Assembly: GCA_039545355.1 (NCBI GenBank)
Contig: BCJJ01000019.1
Location: 680,076-744,075, forward strand
Direction: 5' to 3'
DNA length: 64,000 nt
From: Trichosporon coremiiforme
Taxonomy: Eukaryota; Basidiomycota; Tremellomycetes; Trichosporonales; Trichosporonaceae
Shown here: positions 21,732 through 32,158 of the stretch, in pieces
Numbering within the stretch: position 1 is the stretch's first letter
Layout: each line of letters begins with the position of its first letter
The notes under the pieces: generated by a model
Database searches by the model: none
What the model saw: the letters and a program-made list of their open reading frames with translations, nothing else
Told to the model about the DNA's origin: nothing
Program-made: the position numbers and the translations under genes

Positions 21732-24252
21732 CTAGATGACCTTCTCGAGCCACTCCACGAATCCCTCGGCCTGCTCATTCGGGTCCTCGTCGTACGCATG
21801 GTCCGCACCAGGAATGACGAGCACCTCTGTCTCTCCCGTGCTCTTGAAAATCTCCACACTCTCTTCGAGGGGCTGGATCTTGTCGTCGATCGTTCCGTAA
21901 GCCACATAGACAGGTGGCCGCTTGCCGCCCGCGGCGCCGAGGTCCTTCAGCCGCTTCGTAACAGAGAGCGTCTCGGGTGACGGGCGGTAGCCGTCAAGCC
22001 CATGTCCGCGCGAGCGCTGGTTCAGGAACAGGAGGCGCGGGAACAGCGCATGCTGCAACATGTAGGGGTAGAGGATGGAGCGGGGGCCGCCAGACACGGC
22101 GGTCGCAACGGGCGCGTCGCGCGGGTTCAGATGTGGCTCGGCGGCCGACTCGGGAACGGAAGAGCCCCACCACGGTACCGGGTCGGTCTTCGTCGCCCAG
22201 AACTCGTGCGTCAGATCCGTGATCGGGTAGAATGCGCCGATGCCGCGCGGAGCCCAGGTGTCGTTGGTGCTGGCGCCCGCGCCGTAGCGTGTTGGCGTTG
22301 ATGGGGTGGCGTCCGAGGCACCGGCGCCGCGGTAGCCGCCGACGTCGGCGTCGCTTGACCGCGGAGCGACGGGGAGACCGGCCATGAGCGCGAGGTAGCC
22401 TCCAGCACTGCCGCCGGACAGCACGAAGCGCGAAGGGTTAACGCGGGCATTCTTGCCGAGCGCCTCGAGACGAGTGTTTAGCTTCGTCCTGGTGTAGTTG
22501 ACTGCCGAGTTGACATCAGCGAGTACGTCGAGGATCGGCGCCTGCGGAGACAGGCGATAGTTGGGCGAGATGACGACGCAGTGGTCTCCGGCTTTGCCGA
22601 GCGCCTTTCTCGGCAGACGACGGAGGTGCGGCGGGAGGTTCTCCTTGTTGCCCTGGAGGAGACCGCCGCCGTGCCACCAGATAATGACCGGGAAGCCTTT
22701 CGCGGGCACCGGCGTGTCCGCCGGCGGGAGATAGACGTCCATGGTAACGGGGAGGGGCTCGCCGTCGAACGTGGCGGCCGGATGGGTCACAAACGCGATC
22801 GTAGCGTCCGGCTCGGGGACATCGCTAGGTCCGCCGGCGGCAGGGACGTATGCATTCTCGGCAGGCTTCGGCGGGGCCTCAGACGTCGATCCGGATAAGC
22901 TGCCCCCAGGGGCAGACGCGCCGACAGCACCCAGTTTGCAGCCCTCCAGGTCGACGTTACACCCAGGCGCAAGCTCGCCGTCGACGGCGTCGAGCGCCTT
23001 GTTCCCCGACAGCACGAGCGACTGCAGCTCCGGCATGCGCGCCGCGCCGACAGGAGTGGCGTCGAGCTCACCCTCGAGGTTGTTGTTTGACAGCGTCAGC
23101 ACGCGGATCTTCAGCGGCTCCTTTCCGCCCAGCCCTTGCACGTCAGCGCAAGTGAGCGAGTTGTTCGCGAGGTTCAGCACGCGAAGAGCAGGGAACGCGT
23201 GCTTCGGCTGGTTGCGCTGACGCTCAAAGTAGGAGACGAGGAAGCCGGTGCCGTACGACAGACCTTCCTCAGAGGGCTTGACAGGGTGCGTCAGGTCGAT
23301 GGTCGAGACAGCGTTCTCGGACAGGTTGATCGATTCGAGGGCGGGGAGAAGCTGCAGCGGCGGCGGAATGTCGGTGAATGCGTTTTTCCTGATGTCAGCT
23401 GCCACAAAGCAGGTAGCTTACGAGAGGTCGATGCGGACGAGCTGGAGCAGGTCCGCGAGCGCGTTAGGCAGCTTCGACAGCTGGTTGCCGTGGAGCTGGG
23501 CCGTCAGTTGCTTCCAAAGGTATGCAACTCACGTCGAGGCTCTTGATACCACCGAACAGGCCAACCTCGAGATCGATCTCCTTCAGCATGTTCCCATTCG
23601 CCTTGAAGGCGGTCAGCTCCTCGGGCTCGACCCACTTGCCCTGCGGCCGCGGCTGGTTGAACACGATGCTGCGCGAGTCCTCGTCCGACTCGTCGCCGCC
23701 GAAGCCGAGGCGCGAGAACGAGTCCTCGATGCCCGGAGCGCGGACGCGGTCGTCCTTCTTCGCCGGCTTCGGGGGCGGGTTGCTGAGCTCATCGACGGGA
23801 AGACCGAGCAGGTCGGTGAACAGTTCGTGCGGGAGCTGCTTCAGCTCGAGGAGAGCGATGTCGAGCTTGCCTGTAGGGTCAGCGCAGTCTCGAAGCGAAA
23901 GATGCGAGTGGAGCAGGCAGATGTAACACCGCTTGGAATGCCGGGGTATCGGAGCGTGCGGCGAGCGCTGCGGCCTCGACAGGGCGCGAGCCAAGCTGGC
24001 CCAAGCTAGGTTCTCGGACTCACCAGTCCTGCGGGCCTTAGCGATCTGCCCAGACACATTCTTGTCCTCGAGGACGTCGTCGGCGACGCCGCCTCCGAAT
24101 CCTCCACCGAAGCCAGTCGAGCTTCCGCCAAATGGGCTGTTTGCGCGGAGTGGAGTTGAGGCGCGCGCAGGCGTGCCGGGCCGAGACTTGGCGGGCGAGT
24201 TGCTACGCGCCTCGGCGCGCTTCAGCGCGATCTGTTCCCGGAGCGTGGGCAT
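21732..24252 (-). CDS. leucine-rich repeat protein fused to alpha/beta-hydrolase (carboxylesterase-like)
   Basis: Four exons (24252-24024, 23870-23533, 23495-23422, 23388-21732) give 765 residues. The N-terminus MPTLREQIALKRAEAR is followed by a Ser/Pro/Gly-rich segment. Residues ~170-370 are leucine-rich repeats: LHGNQLSKLPNALADLLQL, AFTDIPPPLQLLPALESINL, LRVLNLANNSLTC, RVLTLSNNNLEGELD, LQSLVLSGNKALDAVDGEL. Residues ~410-765 are an alpha/beta hydrolase of the hormone-sensitive-lipase/carboxylesterase type: oxyanion motif HGGG (453-456), nucleophile elbow GGSAGG (Ser ~541), acid in YGTIDDKIQP and His in PGADHAYDED. All three catalytic residues look present. The chosen ATG (24252) is the first in frame. 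The substrate is unknown. The LRR-plus-esterase architecture is unusual; the frame is continuous across the boundary within one large exon, so it is not a splice artefact. Confidence 0.88.
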
Positions 24253-24948
24253 GAATGTCGGTGTGCCGCTGGGCGATAACGAATAAGAAATGAACAAACG
24301 ATAGAGGAAAAGGAAAACAGTGTGCCCCGAACAGGCAAAGGAGTGAGTGAAGTGGACGTGAGCAGGAGGGAGGTGGGGGTCCGTTTGTTTGTGCCTTGCG
24401 CGCCATGCCCCTCACGCTCAGCAGCGTCATGTCTGGGGTAGATTGATTACGTAACATCACTCCGACAATGTCAACATTAGGATTTCAGTGAGAGGTGAAG
24501 CTAAAAGCGCGGCTATCCCGGTGTTACACATTGCTGGTGACACGCTGTCTCAGCGCACGTTAGGAAGCGGGAGTCGCAACCTCTGGACATGTGAGCCTGA
24601 GTAACCTGGGCGAGTCCGAATGGGGGGACTAGCAGGGGAGAGATCTCGACGAGGTGGAGAGTGGCACCGCCGCGGGGTGGCCGCGGAGACGCTAAGAACG
24701 AGTCCGTCTACGGATGCCTTGTGACCGAGACAGAGGTCTCTTGGCTGCCCCAGAGCCTTTGAGGGGTGAGCGAAGCGAGGAAGAGAGGGGCCGTTGACTT
24801 CGCAGGCAGACGCAGTGCTGATCTTCACCGTGGCTAACCTTCACCTCCACCCAACCACACCGCCGACTCGTCTTCCAACCACCCGTTCGTCGTTCCTCCA
24901 ACTAAAACTCTCTTCTGCACATCTCTGCAGGCATTTCTCTAAGCAAAA
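24253..24948. other. intergenic: promoter of LRR-hydrolase gene and tRNA-Arg 3' flank
   Basis: I see no gene here. The stretch near 24253-24400 is the probable promoter and leader of the minus-strand LRR-hydrolase. Around 24550-24900 short open frames exist on the minus strand but show no family resemblance or splice logic. Confidence 0.4.
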
Positions 24949-25058
24949 AGGTCACGACGGGGATCGAACCCGCAATCTCCTGATTACCTCCGAACTCCGT
25001 GATGAACAGCGGAGAACAGAAGTCGTAGTCAGACGCCTTGCCATTGGGCCACGCGACC
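24949..25058 (-). tRNA. tRNA-Arg(ACG): tRNA-Arg (ACG) with a ~37-nt intron
   Basis: The minus strand reads GGTCGCGTGGCCCAATGGCA at the 5' end. Acceptor GGTCGCG pairs with CGTGACC; D-stem and loop GGCCCAATGGCAAGGC are typical of this Arg family; anticodon stem TCTGA/TCAGG encloses loop CTACGA-A with anticodon ACG. About 37 nt of intron follows the base after the anticodon. T-arm GCGGG TTCGATC CCCGT contains a standard B box, and a TTTTT stop follows (plus-strand AAAAA ending at 24949). All stems pair, so it looks functional. Confidence 0.93.
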
Positions 25059-25406
25059 GATGCTATCCTTCCGAGGGGGGCGAACACGCCGCCGCGCGCG
25101 CCGGTGCGAGTGTTTTCCCTGGCTTCCTGGGACCCTGACATGCACGCCGACTCGCTGTTGCATTGGTTGCTCCATAGAAGAAAGACGGACTGTAGAGGAA
25201 ACAGGCATTAAAGAGAATGCTGTTATAAGCCCCGCGCTCGAAGTTAACACACGAATGAATGCATACAACTTCGTCATGGGCTCTAGACCAGACCTAGAAA
25301 CTGCACATGCCCGCCCACCAGCGGGTCGGTATACTTTTACTTATCCTATCTTGTTATCGGCGTAGTGCCACAGTGGGCACGGCGTCACCTTGATGAGCTT
25401 GTCACT
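25059..25406. other. intergenic between tRNA-Arg and GLT1 3' end
   Basis: The 348 bases between the tRNA 5' end and the GLT1 stop contain nothing I can recognise beyond expected flanks. Confidence 0.4.
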
Positions 25407-28400
25407 TTAAACAGCGACAGCCCCGGCCTCGGCCTCGGCGCTGAAGCCGTCCGACTCGGCGTCCGACTTGGAGACAACTTCGGGCTCGAGACCCGAGTCC
25501 GAGTCGCTCGCGTTGCCGTTCGCCTGGCCTGGAATCTTGGTAACGTGGGGCGGGACCCAGGAGCGGCCCGGGATGCCACCCTGGTGCGGGAGGCGCGTGC
25601 TGCCCATGAGGAAAGCGTCAACTTCTTCGGCGCACTGTCTTCCGTCGCTAATTCCCCACACAACCAATCTGGGATAGGTTAGCGTTTTCTCGACGATTCA
25701 CGCATGTAGAAGAGTGTAGAAGAGTGTAGGAACGATGGAGGGAGGTGTAGTAGCCGTTTACGAGTGGCCTGACTCTCAGTAGAGTGTAGCGACAAGGCTA
25801 CTCTACTGCTTATAGCACTCCGCTCTACTCAAGTCGTCCACAAAGAATTTACCCCGTTTACAGATGGGGAATACTCACGATTGACCTCTGCGCGCATCAC
25901 CGCACGCGAAAACGCCTGGCGCCGTCGTTGCGAAGCCCTTGGTAACGATGTTGGTGCGCGCGTCGAGCTTGAAACCCATATTCTCAGACAGCTGCTTCTC
26001 AGACCCTAGGAAACCAAGAGCCAAAAAGACCTTCTGGCAAGGCCACTGCTCTTCGCTGCCGGGGATCTCCTCCATGCGCCACTGGCCCGAGACCTGGGTC
26101 CACTCGACGCGCTTGGTGGTAAGGCCCTTCAGCCTGCCGTTTTCGTCCAGGTCGAAGCTCTTCGTCGTGATGCAGTACTCGCGAGGGTCCTTCTGCGTGT
26201 ACGCCGCGACCTCCAGGTGTCCGTAGTCGGCGCGCTTGATGCGAGCGTACTGAGGCCATGGGTTGTTGGGCGCACGAGTAGCTGGAGGCTCCGGAAGCAG
26301 TTCGAAGTTCTTGATCGACTTGGCGCCGTGCCTCATCGCTGTGCCGATGCAGTCATTGCCGGTGTCGCCACCGCCGATGACGATCACATCCTGGTCCTTC
26401 GCTGAGATGAAGTTCTCGTCCTCGAGGTTGCTTTCGAGCAAAGACTTGGTGTTCTTAGTGAGGTACGTCATGGCGAAGTTGACGTCCGGGCAGTCTCTGC
26501 CTGGAATCTTCATGTCGCGAGGCCAGGTAGCACCAGTGGCAACGACCACAGCATCGAAATCAGCCTGCAAGGTTTTCCCGTCCAAGTTTTTTCCGACCTC
26601 GACATTGCAGACGAACTTGACGCCTTCCGCCTCCATCAAATCGAGCCTGCGCTTCACGACAGCCTTGTCTAGCTTCATTGATGGGATTCCGAAGTGCAAA
26701 AGTCCTCCTGGGCTTGATGCACGTTCGAAAATCGTCACAGAGTGTCCAGCTTTGTTGAGCTGGTCGGCGGCGGACAGGCCAGCCGGCCCTGAGCCGATGA
26801 TCGCCACCTTCTTGCCGGTACGGTGTGGCGGCGGGTTGGGGACCATCCAGCCCATCTCCCAGGCCTTGTCAATGATAGCAGCCTCGACCGACTTGATGCC
26901 GACGGGGAGCTCGTTGATGCCAAGGACGCATGAGGACTCGCATGGCGCGGGACAGACACGACCGGTGAACTCGGGGAAGTTATTGGTAACTGTTGATTAC
27001 GTCAGCAGCTGAGTTCGCCACACTAGATAAGATAAAACTCACGCATGAGACGCTCCCAGGCCTCCTTCCACTTGCCCTCGAAGACGAGCGTGTTGAACTT
27101 GGGGATGACGTTGGAGATGGGGCATCCGCCGCCTGTGCCTGCGTTTGTGGCGGAGCAGAATGGCAGGCCGCAGTCCATGCAGCGCGCGGTCTGCTGCTTG
27201 AGCTCAGCCTCGGAGAGGCGGTTCGAGATCTCCTTCCAGTCCTTGACACGCTTGCGCGGGGGGCGGTACGCCTCGTTCAGACGCTTGTACTTCATGAATC
27301 CGCGGACCTTGTCGAGCTTGCTCGCGCGCGCTTTGTACTGGTCCTCATCGAGCATCGCGTCCTCCATGTCGAGAACGGCAGGCTCGAGGCGAGGCGAGTT
27401 CGGCGTCGTGTGTCGCGTGTCCGCCTCGGCGGGCTTGTTGAGACGCAGGCGAGCCATGGCACCGGGAAGAACGGGGTCGACGCCGGGGGCGGCGAGGTCG
27501 ACCTGCGACGCGGTGGTGGAGGGGATCAGGTCGATGTGGCTCTGCTTCTTCTTCTCCTCGAGCGCGGCGGCCGCCTGCTCCTCGAGGACACGCTTGTAGT
27601 CGAGCGGCATGATGCGGACGAACATGGGTAGGAAGTGGTGGAAGTTGCGCAGAACGCGGTCGGCAATCTCCGAGCCAGTGTAGTGGCGGTGCTCCTCGAT
27701 TAGCGAGCGGAGCTCGGCGATCTCGTGCGGGTCAGACACCTTGCCGAGCTCGACCGTGCCCATGTTGACCTTGGGCGCGAACGAGTGCGACATGTCCAGC
27801 ACGTACGCAATACCGCCCGACATACCGGCGGCAAAGTTGCGGCCGGTGAGACCGAGGACGACAACACGGCCGCCAGTCATGTACTCGCATCCGTGGTCGC
27901 CGGTGCCCTCGACGACGAGGGTGGCGCCAGAGTTGCGCACGGCAAAACGCTCGGCGGCGATACCGCTGATGAACGCCTGGCCCGAGGTGGCACCGAAGAA
28001 GCACACGTTGCCGATGATGATGTTCTCTTCGGCCTTGAACTGCGCCTTCTTGGAGGGGTACGCGATGATGCGACCGCCCGAGAGACCCTTGCCGACATAG
28101 TCGTTGGCATCGCCCTCGATCTCGATCGTGACACCGGGGGCGAGGAACGCACCCATCGACTGACCGGCCGAGCCCTTCATGTTGATGCGGATCGTGTCGC
28201 GCGGGAGACCAGCCTCGCCATAGCGCTTCGACACGTGGTACGAGAGCGTGGCACCGAGGGCACGGTCGGTGTTGACGACATCGCAGTCGATCTCAACGGG
28301 CAGACCCTTGGACAGCGCGGGCTCGGCCTCGTCGATGAACTTGTTGTCGAGGCGGACATACAGGCGGTGGTCCTGAGGGCGGACGCGGTAGGTCGCGACG

Positions 28401-30542
28401 CCCTCGCGGAGGGGCTTGGCGGGGGTAAGCATCGCCGAAAGGTCAAGGTGGGCCGTCTTCGGGGTGCGCAGCGACTCGTCGACCTTGAGCAGGTCGGCGC
28501 GGCCGACCATCTCGTTGATGGTACGGATACCGAGCTTGGCCATGATAGTGCGGAGCTCTTCAATTACGTAGTAGAAGAAGTTGATAACCTGCTCCGGCTG
28601 GCCGGCGAATTTGGCCCTGAGCTCGGGGTCTTGCGTAGCGATACCGACGGGACACGTGTTCTTGTGACACGCCTTCATCATGATGCAGCCCATCGCGATG
28701 AGCGGCGTCGTCGCGAAACCCCACTCCTCCGCACCGAGGAGGGTAGCGATGGCAATGTCACGACCGGTACGGATCTGGCCGTCGGTCTGGACAGTGACAC
28801 GGCCACGGAGGTCGTTGAGGACGAGCGTCTGGTGCGTCTCGGCCACACCGAGCTCCCACGGGAGGCCGGCGTACTTGATCGACGTCCACTTGGCGGCACC
28901 GGTACCACCGTCGTGGCCAGAGATGACAATGTGGTCTGCTTTCGCTTTGGCGACGCCTGAGGCAACGACACCTACGCCTACTTCAGATACCAGCTTGACA
29001 GAGACGCGGGCGCGGGGATTGGCACACTTGAGGTCGTAGATGAGCTGCTTCAGGTCCTCGATCGAGTAGATGTCGTGGTGAGGAGGGGGCGAAACAAGCG
29101 TCACTCCGGGAGTTGAGTGACGAGTGCGACCGATGGAGGCCGAGACCTTGTGACCGGGGAGCTCACCGCCCTCTCCGGGTTTGGCGCCCTGAGCCATCTT
29201 GATCTGGAGCTCGTCCGAGTCGGCGAGGTAGTTGGAGGTAACGCCGAAGCGGCCCGAGGCGACCTGCTTGATGGACGAGCGGCGCGAGTCCCACTCGGGC
29301 TGCAGCTCCATCGAGTGGCGGTAGGGGGTGCCCTCCTGTCCCTGTCCCGGGCCGGGGATGGGGAGCGAGCGCTCGGCGTCCTCACCACCCTCGCCCGTGT
29401 TCGACTTGCCACCGAGACGGTTCATGGCGATCGCGAGCGTCGTGTGCGCCTCCATAGAGATGGAGCCGTAAGACATGGCGCCGGTCACGCAGCGGCGCAC
29501 AATCTCGTTCCACGGCTCGACCTGGTCGATAGGCACGCTCTGCGCCTTGTCGTAGTCAAATTCGAGCATGCCGCGGAGTGTCGCGGCCTTGATCGCCTCG
29601 TGCGAGTTCTTCGAGTACGAGTCGTAGGCGGCCTGGTTCTTCTGGCGCACCGCGTCCTGGAGCGAGGCGACCGAGGCGGGCTCGTTGATGCGCTTCTCGG
29701 AACCGTTGCGGTAGTGGTACTCGCCCGACTCGGGGAGGCCGGGGATGCGCGAGGTGGCGCGGGTCGGCCACGCGCGCTCGTGGTACTCGAACGCGTCCAT
29801 CGCGAGCAGGTCAAAGGTGGCACCCTGGACGCGCGAAGCCGTGCCGACGAAGCACTCGTCGACGACCTCCTTGTGAATACCGAGGGCTTCGAAGAGCTGA
29901 GCACCCTTGTACGACGCAAGCGTCGAGACACCCATCTTGGACAGGACCTTGAGCATGCCCTCGTTGATCGCCTTGCGGTAGTTGTCGATCAACGTATCAG
30001 CCGTCTGGTCATCCTTGGCCATGCCCTCGCGCTCAATCTTGTGGATCATCTCCATCATGAGCCAGGGGCAAACGGCGTCCGCGCCGTAGCCGACGAGGAC
30101 ACACATGTGGTGCACCTCGCGCGCCTCGGCCGTGTCGACCATGATGGCAATGTCGGAGCGCTTCTTCTGCTTGACGAGGTGGTGGTGCACGCCGCCTGTG
30201 GCCAGAAGGGCCGAGACAGGGACACGGTTGGGGCCGGTCTGGCGGTCGGAGAGGATGACAATCTTGTACCCCTCGTTGACAGCCTCGAGGGCCTGCTGGC
30301 GGACACTCTCGAGCGCGGCGTGGTAGCCGGGGAGACCCTCACCCTTGTCAAACGTAATGTCGATGACCTTGGCGTTCCAGTCCGAGGTGCTGGTCTGGAT
30401 GTTCTTGATCGCGTTCATCTCCTCGATCGTGAGGATGGGCGACTTGAGGTGCAGGCGGTGGCACTGGCTCGAGCGCATCTCGAGGAGGTTGCCCTCGGGA
30501 CCAACCATGGTCTCGAGGGACATGACGATGGCCTCACGAATG

Positions 30543-30574
<32 letters not shown>

Positions 30575-32158
30575 GAGTTGGCGGAAGTAGTCGTAGATGC
30601 TGCGGGCCTGGTTGGAGACGCATGCGAGGGCGGCGTCGTTACCCATCGAGCCGAGCGCCTCGTGGCCCTCGTTCACCATGGGCATCATGAGCATGCTGAG
30701 CTGCTCGAGCGTAAAGCCGAAGGCGAGGACGCGGGGATCAGAAGCAAGAGGCGAGGAGTCAAGCTTGACGCCAATGTCCTCGAAGCGCTGAACGCGACGG
30801 ACGACGTCGGGCAGCTCAATGACCTGCGACTCGTACCAGGCCTGGAACGGCTGGCGCTTGGCGACGCTCATCTTGAGCTCGCGGTCGTCGACGATGCGGC
30901 CCTCCTTGGTGTCGACGAGGAGCATGCGACCGGGCTTGAGGCGGCCCTTCTGCGTGATCGTGGCCGGGTCGATAGAGATCGTGCCAACCTCAGAGGCACA
31001 GATCATGATGTCGTCGCGGGTGACGATGTAGCGACAGGGGCGGAGACCGTTACGGTCCAGGTTGGCACCGCAGAAGCGGCCGTCCGAGAAGGTGAAGAGC
31101 GCGGGACCGTCCCAGGGCTCCATCATGGAGCCGGCCCAGGCGTAGAAGCCCTTCTTCTCGGGCTCCATAAGGTCGTTGTTCTGCCAGGCTTCAGGGACCA
31201 TCATCATGACAGCCTCGGGAAGCGTGAGAACGCCGTTCACGACGAGAAGCTCGAGAACGTTGTCAAAGGCGGCCGAGTCGGAACCGCCCTCCTCGACGAT
31301 GGGGTAGAGGAGCTCAAGCTCATTGCCAAACTTCTCAGACTTGAGGTGGCCCTCACGGGCGCGCATCCAATTCTTGTTGCCGCGGACCGTGTTGATCTCA
31401 CCGTTGTGGGCGGCCCAGCGCATGGGCTGCGCGCGGTCCCAGGACGGGAACGTGTTGGTCGAGAAACGCGAGTGCACGAGGGCAAAGTGCGACGAGTACA
31501 GCGCATGGTTCAGGTCGTGGAAGTAGTTGTAGACCTGAACGGGAGACAGTTGGCCCTTGTACACAATGTTGCTCGGAGTGAGCGAACAGATGTAGAACCT
31601 GTCGTTGCGGTGCGACGCCTGCTTGCGCAGGACGTAGAGCTGACGCTGGAAGTACTGTTCGTCAAAGTCGCCGTCAGCGCTCTCGAGACCGTCGCCGTAG
31701 TGGCTTCGCAGCACGACGAAGGGCTGCATGATACGCGGCTCCTTGCTCTTGGCGGCGGGGCCGAGGATCGAGTTGTCAGTCGGCACGTGGCGCCAACCGA
31801 GCGTACGCAGACCAAGCTTTGACGCAATCTCCGCGAACATAGCCTGCTGTGCTTCCCAGTCCAGGGGGTCCAGGAACACGTTGCCGACGGCGTACGTGCC
31901 CTCGGCGGGGAGCTTGGCCTCGAACGAGTGAGGCGCCTCACGCACGAAGAACTCGTGCGGGATGCCGGTCATGACTCCGGCTCCGTCACCATCGCGGGCA
32001 TCGGCACCGGCTGGTACTGTCAGATACAGTTCATACGCGACCTAACTGGACTCACTGGCACCGCGATGGGTCATGTTGCAGAGGATGCTACGCGCATCGC
32101 TCACGATTTTATGGTTGCCATGGCCCTTGATGTGGCAGATGAACCCGACACCACACAT
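25407..32158 (-). CDS. GLT1: glutamate synthase (NADH-type GOGAT)
   Basis: Converts glutamine plus 2-oxoglutarate into two glutamates. Five exons: 32158-32056, 32010-27043, 26989-25879 and 25668-25407 with a tiny first exon; total about 2147 residues, the usual size for fungal GLT1. The first codons read [12 protein letters not shown]; the Cys is the N-terminal nucleophile of the class II glutaminase domain. Then [20 protein letters not shown] (spliced), the central domain, the FMN domain ([30 protein letters not shown]), the 3Fe-4S motif CHKNTCPVG, the GXGXG domain, and a C-terminal NAD(P)H/FAD module with [15 protein letters not shown] and [13 protein letters not shown]. The last exon ([19 protein letters not shown]) ends in an acidic Ser/Asp/Glu/Ala-rich tail. 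No propeptide is seen before the Cys (see findings). The acceptor at 32011 rather than 32017 restores the conserved GATGADARD. Confidence 0.95.

Noticed and set aside
27725..28960. 411-residue plus-strand open frame inside GLT1
   Set aside because: Same antisense shadow of the GLT1 FMN and GXGXG domains.
29117..31822. 901-residue open frame on the plus strand inside GLT1
   Set aside because: It is exactly antisense to the conserved GLT1 exon; strong third-position GC bias removes stops on the opposite strand. Composition (Val/Leu/Arg/Asp-rich) has no family signal.
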